The notes beneath the pieces were generated by a model. It was not told where the DNA came from. It saw nothing but the letters and a program-made list of their open reading frames with translations, and did no database searches. A stretch of 64,000 nucleotides of DNA from an uncultured beta proteobacterium (lineage in GTDB: Bacteria > Pseudomonadota > Gammaproteobacteria > Burkholderiales > Burkholderiaceae_C): the NCBI GenBank assembly GCA_903905735.1, contig CAIVHU010000231.1, positions 1-64,000 of the forward strand, given 5' to 3'. Shown piece by piece: positions 34,763 to 43,648 of the stretch. A program made the position numbers and the translations under genes. Every line of letters starts with the position of its first letter. Position 1 is the first letter of the stretch.

Positions 34763-35182
34763 ATGAGCTTATTTGATTCAGTCTTGAGCGCCGTCAGTGG
34801 CCAGGTGGAGCAGCATGGCGGCATCGCCAATGTGTTGAGTGGTCTGCTGGCCAACAACGGCGAGATGGGTGGTTTGAACGGTCTGGTGGACAAGTTCAAC
34901 CAGGCCGGTATGGGTGACGTGGTGAAGTCATGGATTGGCACCGGTGCCAATCAGCCGATCTCAGGAGCCCAGATTTCGCAGGTGCTCGGCGGTGGCATGT
35001 TGGACCAGGCTGCCAACAAGCTGGGCATGGAACCGGCGCAACTCAGCGATCAGCTCTCGGCCATGCTACCTGGCCTGATCGACAAGCTGACCCCTCAGGG
35101 CCACCTGCCCGAAGGTGGTGTGGGAAATTCCGGTGACTTGATGGGGATGCTCGGCGGTCTGTTGTCCGGCCACACGGCCTGA
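34763..35182 (+). CDS. YidB/DUF937-family protein
   Basis: 139 residues from the ATG at 34763, with AGGAG 6 bases upstream; the frame extends further but without a ribosome-binding site. Glycine- and leucine-rich, with VKSWIGTGANQPISGAQISQ and LADQL/LPGLIDKLTPQGHLP-type segments typical of the YidB family, whose function is unknown. It has no signal peptide or membrane segment. It is convergent with hpnE (4 bp between stops). Confidence 0.82.
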   Translation: MSLFDSVLSAVSGQVEQHGGIANVLSGLLANNGEMGGLNGLVDKFNQAGMGDVVKSWIGTGANQPISGAQISQVLGGGMLDQAANKLGMEPAQLSDQLSAMLPGLIDKLTPQGHLPEGGVGNSGDLMGMLGGLLSGHTA

Positions 35183-35186
35183 CAGC

Positions 35187-36545
35187 TCAGGCTTGGCCTG
35201 CGGTGAGTGCGTGTGCAGCTGCCACACCGCTCCTCACTGCGCCCTCCAGCGTGGCCGGGTAAGGCCCCGCCACATAGTCGCCGCAAGCCAGCAGGCCAGG
35301 TGCGATCTGCAGGGCAGGGCGCTGCAGGCCGGGCGTACAGGCAAAGGTGGCCCGTTTCTCAATCACGGTTTGCACCGGCTGCAGTGTCAGCCCCAACTGA
35401 GCCCGGGCCTGCGCCAGCACCTGCGCTTGAATCGTTGCCCGGTCCCCATCTGAAGCGCTGACCACGAACGCCAACAGGCCTGCCGGGCCGCCGAGCGCAC
35501 CCCGGTCAAAAACAAACTGCGCCGGGTGATCCACATCGCTTCGCAGCGCCAGCATCGGTTGGGCCAGCGTCACGCTGGCTGACCAGGCATACACCGTGGC
35601 AATCGCTTCAAAGCGCAAAGCCTGCGTGGTCTGCATCCACTCCTGCAACTGCATTGATATGGTTTCAGGAGCTGACAGCCCATATTGCATAAGGACTGAG
35701 GCCGTATTTGACGATGCAGTGGCCCAGATCACGGCATCAAAATCGGCGTCTGCCACCGAGCCCAGGCCCTGGCCGCTGAGTCGCCAGGGAGATTGGCTGG
35801 TCGCATTGAGCTGCGATGTTGTCTGCGTTAGGTCTTGCGCCAGGGTTTCGACCCGCGCCTTGAGCAATACCTGCCCGCCGTGCTGCGCAATCCAGCTGGC
35901 GGCGGCCTGTGGAAACAGCACACCCAGATCCACTGTGGGCAGCAAAAGGTGCGAGCCGCCCGCCGCACCAAACAGCGCGTCGCGCAGCACCCGCAAGAAA
36001 ACGCTGGCGCTGGCCTGGTCGGCTGGGGTGTTCAGGGCCGACACGCACAGCGGCTCGATCAGCTCGGCGTTGATGCGCGGTGTGAGGTCGCGGCACAGGT
36101 CGGCCACGTTTTGATGGGCATCGCACAGAAACCCATTGAACCGCCAGCGCAATGCGGCCTTCAGCAGAGACACTTTGTCACCCAGCGACCAACCGCGTGC
36201 ACCCAGGATGCCACTAAGCGCGTCCAGCGGTGTGGGCCAGTCGGGGAATCGGATGCCCCGGCCATCGGGGAACTGCAGCGTGATCGGCATGTCCAGCAAG
36301 ACATTGCGTGACTCGATACCCACAGTGCGCATCAGGCGTAGCGTTTCGCTGTAGGCACCAATCAGGATGTGCTGGCCGTTGTCCAGGGTGATGGGCGTAC
36401 CGTCAGGTAAAATGCCTTTTAAGGCTCTAGCCCTTCCACCGAATGCGTCAGTAGCTTCCAAAACTGTAGCGACATGACCATTTTGGATGGCGGTTACCGC
36501 AGCAGCCAAACCAGCCCAGCCCGCCCCGACGATGGCGATGTTCAT
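35187..36545 (-). CDS. hpnE: Hydroxysqualene dehydroxylase HpnE
   Basis: 452 residues of the FAD-dependent amine oxidase/phytoene desaturase fold: an N-terminal dinucleotide motif (AIVGAGWAGLAAA), GGRAR near residue 36, and LDNGQHILIGAYSETLRLM. In the HpnCDE pathway it reduces hydroxysqualene to squalene. It follows hpnD with a 22-bp gap. Parts of its coding sequence match the dispersed repeat (35651-35698 reverse, 36418-36470 forward). The first match encodes VLMQYGLSAPETIS, suggesting the repeat was absorbed into the gene. No squalene-hopene cyclase gene is in the window. Confidence 0.9.
   Translation of the reverse strand: MNIAIVGAGWAGLAAAVTAIQNGHVATVLEATDAFGGRARALKGILPDGTPITLDNGQHILIGAYSETLRLMRTVGIESRNVLLDMPITLQFPDGRGIRFPDWPTPLDALSGILGARGWSLGDKVSLLKAALRWRFNGFLCDAHQNVADLCRDLTPRINAELIEPLCVSALNTPADQASASVFLRVLRDALFGAAGGSHLLLPTVDLGVLFPQAAASWIAQHGGQVLLKARVETLAQDLTQTTSQLNATSQSPWRLSGQGLGSVADADFDAVIWATASSNTASVLMQYGLSAPETISMQLQEWMQTTQALRFEAIATVYAWSASVTLAQPMLALRSDVDHPAQFVFDRGALGGPAGLLAFVVSASDGDRATIQAQVLAQARAQLGLTLQPVQTVIEKRATFACTPGLQRPALQIAPGLLACGDYVAGPYPATLEGAVRSGVAAAHALTAGQA
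35651..35698 (-). repeat. Dispersed repeat embedded in hpnE
   Basis: The reverse strand reads GCCTCAGTCCTTATGCAAT ... CTGTCAGCTCCTGAAACCATAT, a diverged but alignable copy of the family repeat. It is in frame within hpnE and adds about 15 codons without a stop. Confidence 0.5.
36418..36470 (+). repeat. Possible diverged dispersed repeat in hpnE 5' part
   Basis: GGCTCTAGCCCTTCCACC ... CAGTAGCTTCC aligns with the repeat core, but it lies over the conserved GGRAR region of hpnE, so chance similarity cannot be excluded. Confidence 0.3.
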
Positions 36546-36567
36546 CGCGCAAGTCCGCCCAAGTGCG

Positions 36568-37407
36568 CTACAGCCGACCCAGCGCCTGAACGCGCCAGGC
36601 CAGCCAGAACTTGCGCAGTGGAGTCAGGCTGATGCGCTGGTGCAGCACCTTGAACTGCTCACGCTCGATCTCGCCGAGCAGCGCCCGGTAGATGCTGGCC
36701 ATCATCAGCCCGGGCTTTTGCGCACGGCGGTCGTCGGCATTGAGCAGGGCCAACGCCTGGTCGTACAAGCCTTGCGCGCGCTGCCCCTGAAAGCGCATCA
36801 GCGCGGTGAACCGGTCTGAATAGGTGCGATCCAGAATCTCTTGCGCCGTGACACCGAACTGCTGCATTTCATTCATTGGCAGGTAGATGCGCCCGCGCAT
36901 CGCGTCTTCACCCACGTCGCGGATGATGTTGGTGAGCTGAAGCGCCTGGCCCAGCGTGTGGGCATAAGCCGTGGTTTGCGCCTGCGTCTGGCCAAAAATC
37001 TGCGCTGCCACTTCGCCCACCACACCGGCGACCAGATGGCAGTAGCGCGACAGGGCGGCGTAGTCCAGATAACGCGTCTGGTTCAGGTCCATCTGGCAGC
37101 CTTCGATCACCGCCTGCAAGTGGCGCTGCTCGATCGAAAAATCTTTGGCAATTGGCATCAGCGCCAGCATCACCGGATGGCTGGGCTGCCCGGCATACGA
37201 CTTGGCCACCTCCTGCTGCCACCAGGCCAGCTTGGTGGCGGCCACGCTGATGTCGGTGGCATCATCAACCACGTCATCGACCTCGCGGCAAAACGCGTAA
37301 AACCCGGTGATGGCAGCGCGCCGGGGCGGCGGCAGGAACAAAAAGGCGTAGTAAAAACTGCTGCCGGAAGCGGCGGCTTTTTGCTGGACGTAATCTTGGG
37401 GGGTCAT
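36568..37407 (-). CDS. hpnD: Presqualene diphosphate synthase HpnD
   Basis: 279 residues of the squalene/phytoene synthase family, with both aspartate-rich motifs: FCREVDDVVDD near residue 42 and TNIIRDVGEDAMRGRIYLP near 155. HpnD condenses two farnesyl diphosphates to presqualene diphosphate; HpnC converts this to hydroxysqualene and HpnE reduces it. The gene directly precedes hpnE. The assignment to HpnD rather than HpnC follows from the MTPQDYVQQKAAASGSSFYY N-terminus and the canonical second motif. Confidence 0.88.
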   Translation of the reverse strand: MTPQDYVQQKAAASGSSFYYAFLFLPPPRRAAITGFYAFCREVDDVVDDATDISVAATKLAWWQQEVAKSYAGQPSHPVMLALMPIAKDFSIEQRHLQAVIEGCQMDLNQTRYLDYAALSRYCHLVAGVVGEVAAQIFGQTQAQTTAYAHTLGQALQLTNIIRDVGEDAMRGRIYLPMNEMQQFGVTAQEILDRTYSDRFTALMRFQGQRAQGLYDQALALLNADDRRAQKPGLMMASIYRALLGEIEREQFKVLHQRISLTPLRKFWLAWRVQALGRL

Positions 37408-37986
37408 AGGGTGGCTTGGTTGCGTCTGAGTTTAAACGGGGACTTGAAACGGTTTGGCGCAGGGGTGTGATGCAAACGGGTTTGGTAGCGTGGATTGCGA
37501 CTGTGCCAGTTGGTCCTCGGACGGGTTCAATGCGCTATTTGGTTGCGGGAGTTGGGCATCAAACATTGCACATTGGCCTTTGGTATTGAGGCACGGCAGG
37601 TCGACTGGGTCATGTGCATGCGGTTTTGGGGCGAAATCACGCGCGGGGCAGGGGCCTCAGCTTGCGCGGGCCTGTGGACGCGCGCCTTCCGTCCCAAAGC
37701 CCGGTCACATGACCCAATCACCCTGCATCAACGCTGATGGATATGGCGGAAGATCCGAATTCACGAGGCTTTTGACCAAGTTGTCGATCAACTTGACTGT
37801 TATCAGCGACTTGCTGATGACCAACTGGTGTCCCCAAATTGATCAGATGCTGCAGCGCTGCAGGACATGTGGGGCAAGGCCGGGGGCCGATGTCGCAAAG
37901 GGAACCGCGTCTGAGGCCCCCGGTCTTTGACACTGCCAGGCAAAGTCACACGCCAAACAGTAAATCAACGAGTTAAGCCAAAGTAC
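37408..37986. other. 579-bp gap between hpnC and hpnD
   Basis: HpnCDE genes are usually contiguous; here the first is separated. Open frames exist (for example 37454-37930 forward), but their translations are low-complexity and resemble no family I know, and they lack ribosome-binding sites, so I call no gene. An inverted repeat at 37880-37923 and the short palindromic stretch AAGTTGTCGATCAACTT near 37780 are the only visible structures. The gap may be a decayed insertion. Confidence 0.5.
37880..37923. terminator. Perfect 9-bp inverted repeat downstream of hpnC
   Basis: CCGGGGGCC and GGCCCCCGG are separated by 26 bases. It lies 64 bp past the hpnC stop on the reverse strand. No T-run follows on that strand, so if it terminates it is not a standard intrinsic terminator. 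It suggests hpnC is transcribed apart from hpnDE. Confidence 0.35.
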
Positions 37987-38877
37987 CTACCTCATCCACA
38001 CCGCCCGCCAAAGCAAAACTGGCACATCCCAGGCCGTGAGCTTGGGCCGCCGCTGCCAGGTCACACAGCCCAGCGCCTCAATTTTGTCCAGAATCCGCAG
38101 GCCGCCTTGCACCACCAGCCGCAGTTCCCAGCCCGCGCGGCCCGGTACTTTTAACGGTAATGCAGCACCTTTGAGCATCAAATCCCTTGCACTGCTTGCG
38201 TTGGCAGCTATCAATAACGCAGCGTTTGCAGAGCGGTTGGCGGGCAGGAAGTCTGCCTCGGTGACCTGGAAGCGCGCCATGGCCTCTTGCGTGATGTACC
38301 AGCGCCCACGCGCCGCGTCCACGCTCACGTCCTGCCAGAAGTTGATGAGCTGCAAGGCGCTGCAAATCTGGTCGCTTTGCGCCATCAAGGCTTCGTCATG
38401 AATGTCGTACAAGTGCAGCAGCAACCGCCCGATGGGGTTGGCCGAGCGGCTGCAGTAGTCCAGTAATTCGGCATCGTCCACGTAGCGGCGATGCTCGGCG
38501 GTGAACACCACGTCCTGCTCAAAGGCATCCAGCAAGTCTGTGAGCAAGCGCACAGGCAGATGGTGGGTTTGCAGGATACGCTGAAGGGGCGCAAACACGC
38601 TGGCCCAGCGTGGGCCGATGGTTTGCCCGGCGGCAGCGGTCAGCAGGTCACGACGATAGGCTTTCAGATCATCCAGTCTGACCTGCGCGTTGGCGCTGCC
38701 TTCGTCAGCCAGATCGTCCGCCGTGCGGGCAAAGTGGTAAATGGCGGCGATGGCCGGGCGCAAATGCGCCGGGCACAGGATGGAAGCCACCGGAAAGTTC
38801 TCGTAGTGGGTCACGGCTTGCACCGGATGTGCAGTGTCTGGGTTCGGTGGCGTATCAGGCAGGCTCATGGGGTGCAA
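37987..38877 (-). CDS. hpnC: Hydroxysqualene synthase HpnC
   Basis: 296 residues of the squalene/phytoene synthase family. The first motif is FARTADDLADEG (about residue 50) and the second is NFWQDVSVDAARGRWYIT, with Ser-Val in place of the usual Gly-Glu, as is typical of HpnC. N-terminal VQAVTHYENFPVASILCPAHLRPAI is also the HpnC pattern. It converts presqualene diphosphate to hydroxysqualene. A stretch resembling the dispersed repeat (about 38180-38225, ending GGCAGCTATCAATAACG) lies in its C-terminal part. It is divergent from the RND efflux genes. Confidence 0.88.
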   Translation of the reverse strand: MHPMSLPDTPPNPDTAHPVQAVTHYENFPVASILCPAHLRPAIAAIYHFARTADDLADEGSANAQVRLDDLKAYRRDLLTAAAGQTIGPRWASVFAPLQRILQTHHLPVRLLTDLLDAFEQDVVFTAEHRRYVDDAELLDYCSRSANPIGRLLLHLYDIHDEALMAQSDQICSALQLINFWQDVSVDAARGRWYITQEAMARFQVTEADFLPANRSANAALLIAANASSARDLMLKGAALPLKVPGRAGWELRLVVQGGLRILDKIEALGCVTWQRRPKLTAWDVPVLLWRAVWMR

Positions 38878-38937
38878 GCAGGTATTCTTTGCCCTTCGGG
38901 GCGTTGATGTCGGGGTGGGGTATTGCCAGGTTTGGGT

Positions 38938-38986
38938 TTGACAGCTATCCGGAAAAAACTAGAATTAATAACCAAATGGTCAGTAA
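38938..38986 (+). promoter_or_regulatory. Sigma-70 promoter with overlapping palindromic operator
   Basis: TTGACA (38938-38943), 16 bases, TAGAAT (38960-38965). From 38965 to 38986 lies an imperfect palindrome, TTAATAACCA-AA-TGGTCAGTAA (8 of 10 arm positions match), covering the expected transcription start. This is the layout of a TetR-type repressor site in front of RND efflux genes. No repressor gene is adjacent in the window. Confidence 0.65.
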
Positions 38987-39011
38987 CTATTTTGTGTCTG
39001 AAAGTTTTCTC

Positions 39012-40211
39012 ATGTTGCCCTTGCCATCCATCCCTCGTTTGACGGGTTTGAGCCTGACTATAGCGTTCGCTTTGCTGCTGTCGGCTTGCTCCAAGCCTGC
39101 CGCGCCCGAGGAGCCGATCCGTTCGGTCAAGGTGATGACCGTCGGCCCGCAGCCCCTGCAGTCCGGCCTGGAATACGCTGCCGAGGTGCGCGCCCGCGTT
39201 GAGTCGCGCCTGGGCTTTCGGGTCGGTGGCAAACTGATCGCCCGCACCGCGGAACTTGGCCAGCGTGTCAAGGCCGGTCAGGTGCTGGCGCAACTGGACC
39301 CGCAAGACCTGAAATTGGCCGCCGATGCCGCGCGCTCGCAAGTGGCGGCGGCGCGCACCAACCTTGATCTGGCGGCGGCCGATTTCAAGCGTTACCAGGC
39401 CCTGAAAGAGCAGAACTTCATCAGCGCCGCCGAACTGGAGCGGCGTGACACCACTTTGAAAGCGGCTCAGGCGCAGTTCGATGCGGCCCAGTCGCAACTC
39501 TCAGCCCAGTCCAATCAGGCGGCTTATGCCAATCTGGTGGCTGACAGCGCCGGGGTGGTTACCGCGGTGCTGGCCGAAGTCGGGCAAGTGGTGGCTGCCG
39601 GGTCGCCGGTGGTTCAGTTGGCGCAGGACGGCCCGCGTGACGCGGTATTTGTCGTGCCTGAAGACAAAGTGGCTGCACTGAAGGTGGGCTCGTCTGTTGC
39701 CGTGCGCGTATGGGCGGGCAACGCAACGCAAAACGCTGTGGTGCGCGAGGTAGCGGCCAGTGCGGATCCGGTCACGCGCACGTTTACCGTCAAGGCCGCT
39801 TTGCCAGCGGCGGCTGATCTGGCGCTGGGCAGCACGGTGTCAGTGCTGCCCTCGAGTTTGCAGCACAGTGGCCTGGAAGTCATCAAGCTGCCCACCACCG
39901 CCTTGCGCCAGCAGGGTCAGGCCACCGTGGTGTGGGTGCTGGATACGACGACGATGACGGTCCGGCTGCAACCCATTCAGGTCGCCACGGCCGATGGCAA
40001 CGAGGTGGTGGTAGCCAGTGGTTTGACACCCGGCATGCAGGTGGTGACCGCTGGCGTGCATGTGTTGAACCCCGGTCAGAAGGTCACCATTTATAAGGAA
40101 AATCAGCCTCCAGCCATGACCAGTCAAGCGCAGACAGCTATCAGTGGTGTAGCGACACAAGCGGCGGTCAGCACGGTACCAGCAGCGGCTGCTCCAGCCC
40201 CGGCGCAATGA
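39012..40211 (+). CDS. RND efflux periplasmic adaptor (membrane fusion) lipoprotein
   Basis: About 399 residues from the ATG at 39012. This start gives a lipoprotein signal (LPLPSIPRL ... FALLLSACSK, lipobox LSAC) and leaves the palindromic operator upstream; the ATG at 38976 would lie inside that operator. The adaptor fold follows: barrel (SRLGFRVGGKLIARTAELGQ), lipoyl-type and alpha-hairpin region (LKLAADAARSQVAAARTNLDL ... SAAELERRD), and beta-barrel/MP domain. It links the inner-membrane pump to an outer-membrane channel; no TolC-type gene is present here. The Ala/Gln-rich C-terminal tail (from about residue 364) is partly encoded by a dispersed repeat. It lies 7 bp from the pump gene. 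Confidence 0.88.
   Translation: MLPLPSIPRLTGLSLTIAFALLLSACSKPAAPEEPIRSVKVMTVGPQPLQSGLEYAAEVRARVESRLGFRVGGKLIARTAELGQRVKAGQVLAQLDPQDLKLAADAARSQVAAARTNLDLAAADFKRYQALKEQNFISAAELERRDTTLKAAQAQFDAAQSQLSAQSNQAAYANLVADSAGVVTAVLAEVGQVVAAGSPVVQLAQDGPRDAVFVVPEDKVAALKVGSSVAVRVWAGNATQNAVVREVAASADPVTRTFTVKAALPAAADLALGSTVSVLPSSLQHSGLEVIKLPTTALRQQGQATVVWVLDTTTMTVRLQPIQVATADGNEVVVASGLTPGMQVVTAGVHVLNPGQKVTIYKENQPPAMTSQAQTAISGVATQAAVSTVPAAAAPAPAQ
40098..40147 (+). repeat. Dispersed repeat in the 3' end of the adaptor gene
   Basis: GGAAAATCAGCCTCCAGCC ... CAAGCGCAGACAGCTATCAG matches the repeat core (GCCTC-AGCC ... AAGCGC-CAGCTAT). It encodes ENQPPAMTSQAQTAIS in frame, an extension beyond the conserved adaptor domains. 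Confidence 0.55.
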
Positions 40212-40218
40212 GGCGCGC

Positions 40219-43200
40219 ATGAGCGACACCCATCTGCACCCTGAAAAGGATTTCAACCTGTCGCGCTGGGCGCTCGAGCATGCGCCGCTGACGCGCTTTT
40301 TGATGATCGTGCTGATGGTGCTGGGAGCAGCCAGCTACTTCCAGCTGGGTCAGGATGAAGACCCGCCATTCACCTTCCGGGCCATGGTGGTACGTGCCTA
40401 CTGGCCGGGGGCCAACGCCCAGCAGATGGCCGAGCAGGTCACCGATAAACTGGAGCGCACCCTGCAAGAGGTGCCCTATGCCGACAAAATTCGCAGCTAT
40501 TCCAAGCCGGGTGAGTCACAAATCATCTTCCAGATCAAGGACTACGCGCGCGGCCCCGAGGTGGCCAACGTCTGGTACCAGACACGCAAAAAGATCGGTG
40601 ACATGCGCAGTACCCTGCCGCAAGGCGTGCAGGGGCCGTTTTTCAATGACGACTTTGGCGATGTGTTTGGCGTGATCTACGCGCTGCAGGCCCCGGGCTT
40701 CAGCTATGCCGAGGTCAAAACTTTTGCCGACGATGTGCGCCAGCAGTTGCTGCGCGTGCCGGACGTGGCCAAGGTGGAGCTGTTTGGAGATCAGGACGAA
40801 AAGCTGTTTGTGGAGATCTCGCAGAAGCGCCTGGCGCAGCTTGGGCTGGACATGAATTCGGTTCTCTCGCAGCTCAGCGGACAAAACGCGATCGAGTCAG
40901 CCGGTGCCGTGCAGACACCGCTCGACATGGTGCAGGTGCGCGTCGCCGGCCAGTTCAAGGCCATCGAGGACCTGGCAGCGATGCCGATTCGCGGTGGCGG
41001 CTATGGCGCGGGCAGCAGCGCTGCGGTCAGGCAGATCCGCCTGGGTGACATTGCCGAGATCAAGCGCGGCTATGTTGATCCGCCCTCAGTGACGGTGCGT
41101 TTTCAGGGCCAGCAGGTGGTGGCGCTGGGCGTGTCCATGGCCAAGGGTGGCGACATCATTGCCATGGGCAAGGCGCTCAAAGTTGCCACGCAGCACATCG
41201 AAAAAAACCTGCCCGCCGGGGTGACGCTGGGGCAAATCCAGGACCAGCCCACCTCAGTGGAGAGCTCTGTCAACGAGTTTGTAATGGTGCTGATGGAGGC
41301 GGTGGCGATTGTGCTGGCGGTGAGTTTTCTTAGTCTAGGGTTGCACAAGCGCCCTGGGGCGCATCCCTTCTTCAAGCGTTGGACACTCGACATGCGCCCC
41401 GGCCTGGTGGTGGGCATCACCATCCCGCTGGTTCTGGCGATGACGTTTCTGGCCATGAACTACTGGGGCATCGGGCTGCACAAGATCTCGCTGGGCTCGC
41501 TGATCATCGCGCTGGGTCTGCTGGTGGACGATGCCATCATTGCGGTGGAAATGATGGTGCGCAAGATGGAAGAGGGCTACGACAAGGTGCGCGCGGCCAC
41601 CTTTGCCTACGAGATCACCGCCATGCCGATGCTCACCGGCACGTTGATCACCGCCACCGGTTTTTTGCCGATCGGCATTGCCAAATCGATGACCGGTGAA
41701 TACACCTTTGCGATTTTTGCCGTGACGGTGATTGCGCTTTGCCTGAGCTGGATTGTCTCGGTGTACTTCGTGCCTTATCTGGGTGTGCGCCTGCTCAAGG
41801 CACCACCGCATGTGGTGGCGCACGCTGAGAGTGGCGCTGTGCTGGAGCACGGCGAGGTCCACGACATGTATGACACGCCGTTTTACAACAGCTTTCGCCG
41901 CACGGTGAATGCCTGTGTGCGCCACCGCTGGACCACCATCGCGGTGACGCTACTGCTGTTTGCGGCAGGTCTGCTGGGCATGACCCAAGTTCAGCAGCAG
42001 TTTTTCCCCGATTCTGTGCGGCCTGAACTCACGGTGGATTTGTGGTCGCCCGAGGGCACCTCGTTTGCCAGTACCGAAGAAGTGGCCAAACGGGTGGAAG
42101 CACGCCTGCTGACGGAGCCCAGCGTGCTGTCGGTGGCGCAATGGGTGGGCTCGGGCGTGCCGCGTTTCTATTTGCCGCTGGACCAGATTTTTCAGCAAAC
42201 CAATGTGTCGCAGATGATCGTCCAGCCCCAAGATCTGGCCGCGAGAGAGGTACTGCGTCACCGGTTGCCGGTACTGCTGGCGCAGGAATTTCCTGAAGTG
42301 CGTGGCCGGGTCAAGCTGCTGGCCAACGGGCCGCCGGTGCCGTATCCGGTGCAGTTTCGGGTGATTGGTCAGGACCCTCAGGTCTTGCGGGTGCGTGCTG
42401 ACGAGGTCAAGGCGCTCATGTTGCAAAGTCCCAACACACGTGGCGTGAACGACAACTGGAATGAGTCCATCAAGGTGATGCGCCTGGAGGTTGATCAGAC
42501 CAAGGCGCGCGCGCTGGGGGTCAGCAGCCAGTCCATCGCCCAGGCGGCCCAAACCATGCTGAACGGCACCACAGTGGGTCAGTTCCGCGAGGGCGACAAG
42601 CTCATTGACATCGTGTTGCGCCAGCCGCTGAGCGAGCGCAATGCCATCACCGACATTGCCAACGCGTATTTGCCCACGGCCTCGGGCCAATCGGTGCCGT
42701 TGACGCAGATCGCCAAGCCAGTGTTCACCTGGGAGCCCGGTGTGTTGTGGCGCGAGGGGCGTGACTACGCCATCACGGTTCAAAGCGACATCGCAGAAGG
42801 CTTGCAGGGTGCCACGGTGACCAATGAGTTGTTGCCGAAACTCAAAGCGCTGGAGGCCCAATGGGGCCAGGCCGGGTTGGGTGACTACCGCATTGAAGTG
42901 GCTGGTGCCGTGGCGGAAAGTGCCAAGGGCTCGACGGCCATCGTGGCAGGTATTCCGATCATGCTGTTCATCACCTTCATGGTGCTGATGCTGCAGTTGC
43001 ACAGTTTCAGCCGGGCCATGCTGGTGTTTTTGACCGGGCCGCTCGGCATCACCGGGGTGGCAGCGGCCTTGTTGCTGCTGAACCGGCCGTTTGGCTTTGT
43101 GGCGCTGCTGGGGGTCATTGCTCTCATGGGCATGATCCAGCGCAATTCGGTGATCCTGATTGACCAGATCGAGCAGGACCGCGCCCGCGGCGTGCCAGCC

Positions 43201-43419
43201 TGGGAGGCGATTGTCGAATCCGCCGTGCGACGCCTACGTCCGATTGTGCTGACGGCAGCTGCCGCCGTGCTGGCGATGATTCCGCTGTCGCGCTCGGTTT
43301 TCTGGGGCCCCATGGCGGTGGCGATCATGGGCGGTTTGATGGTGGCCACGGTACTGACACTACTCGCTTTGCCTGCCATGTATGCGGCCTGGTTCAGGGT
43401 GACACCCCAAAGCAAGTAG
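40219..43419 (+). CDS. RND efflux transporter, inner-membrane permease
   Basis: 1066 residues with the HAE1/AcrB-type arrangement: TM1 near residue 20-40, a large periplasmic loop, six TMs (about 340-530), a second periplasmic loop and six more TMs (about 880-1060). Motifs include LGLLVDDAIIAVEMMVRKME in TM4, with the paired acidic residues of the proton relay, and AAAAVLAMIPLSRSVFWGPMA near the C-terminus. It exports drugs or other hydrophobic compounds by proton antiport. A GAGG lies 6 bases before the ATG. With the adaptor it forms a two-gene operon under the promoter at 38938. Confidence 0.92.
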   Translation: MSDTHLHPEKDFNLSRWALEHAPLTRFLMIVLMVLGAASYFQLGQDEDPPFTFRAMVVRAYWPGANAQQMAEQVTDKLERTLQEVPYADKIRSYSKPGESQIIFQIKDYARGPEVANVWYQTRKKIGDMRSTLPQGVQGPFFNDDFGDVFGVIYALQAPGFSYAEVKTFADDVRQQLLRVPDVAKVELFGDQDEKLFVEISQKRLAQLGLDMNSVLSQLSGQNAIESAGAVQTPLDMVQVRVAGQFKAIEDLAAMPIRGGGYGAGSSAAVRQIRLGDIAEIKRGYVDPPSVTVRFQGQQVVALGVSMAKGGDIIAMGKALKVATQHIEKNLPAGVTLGQIQDQPTSVESSVNEFVMVLMEAVAIVLAVSFLSLGLHKRPGAHPFFKRWTLDMRPGLVVGITIPLVLAMTFLAMNYWGIGLHKISLGSLIIALGLLVDDAIIAVEMMVRKMEEGYDKVRAATFAYEITAMPMLTGTLITATGFLPIGIAKSMTGEYTFAIFAVTVIALCLSWIVSVYFVPYLGVRLLKAPPHVVAHAESGAVLEHGEVHDMYDTPFYNSFRRTVNACVRHRWTTIAVTLLLFAAGLLGMTQVQQQFFPDSVRPELTVDLWSPEGTSFASTEEVAKRVEARLLTEPSVLSVAQWVGSGVPRFYLPLDQIFQQTNVSQMIVQPQDLAAREVLRHRLPVLLAQEFPEVRGRVKLLANGPPVPYPVQFRVIGQDPQVLRVRADEVKALMLQSPNTRGVNDNWNESIKVMRLEVDQTKARALGVSSQSIAQAAQTMLNGTTVGQFREGDKLIDIVLRQPLSERNAITDIANAYLPTASGQSVPLTQIAKPVFTWEPGVLWREGRDYAITVQSDIAEGLQGATVTNELLPKLKALEAQWGQAGLGDYRIEVAGAVAESAKGSTAIVAGIPIMLFITFMVLMLQLHSFSRAMLVFLTGPLGITGVAAALLLLNRPFGFVALLGVIALMGMIQRNSVILIDQIEQDRARGVPAWEAIVESAVRRLRPIVLTAAAAVLAMIPLSRSVFWGPMAVAIMGGLMVATVLTLLALPAMYAAWFRVTPQSK

Positions 43420-43539
43420 CCTGGATCGTCATTTCTGGGCATTTATCCCGTGGGGCTGGCCGGATGACGGTTCTGCGTCGGGTTAAAATCTATGGCTAAC
43501 CAATTTCTGGGGGCGGTAGTTACCAGCCCCCATTAATTT

Positions 43540-43626
43540 GCGCGGGTGGCGAAATTGGTAGACGCACCAGGTTTAGGTCCTGACGTCCGCAAGGATGTGC
43601 GGGTTCGAGTCCCGCCCCGCGCACCA
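43540..43626 (+). tRNA. tRNA-Leu (anticodon UAG)
   Basis: An 87-nt cloverleaf with acceptor GCGCGGG / CCCGCGC, the T-arm GGTTCGAGTCC, a long variable arm and encoded ACCA. The anticodon loop TTTAGGT gives UAG. Confidence 0.93.
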
Positions 43627-43648
43627 CTCATATTTTTGGAGATGAAAG

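Noticed and set aside
37454-37930. 158-codon forward frame in the hpnC-hpnD gap
   Set aside because: Cys/Gly-rich translation without homology, no ribosome-binding site, and it runs through the 37880 inverted repeat. Kept as noncoding.
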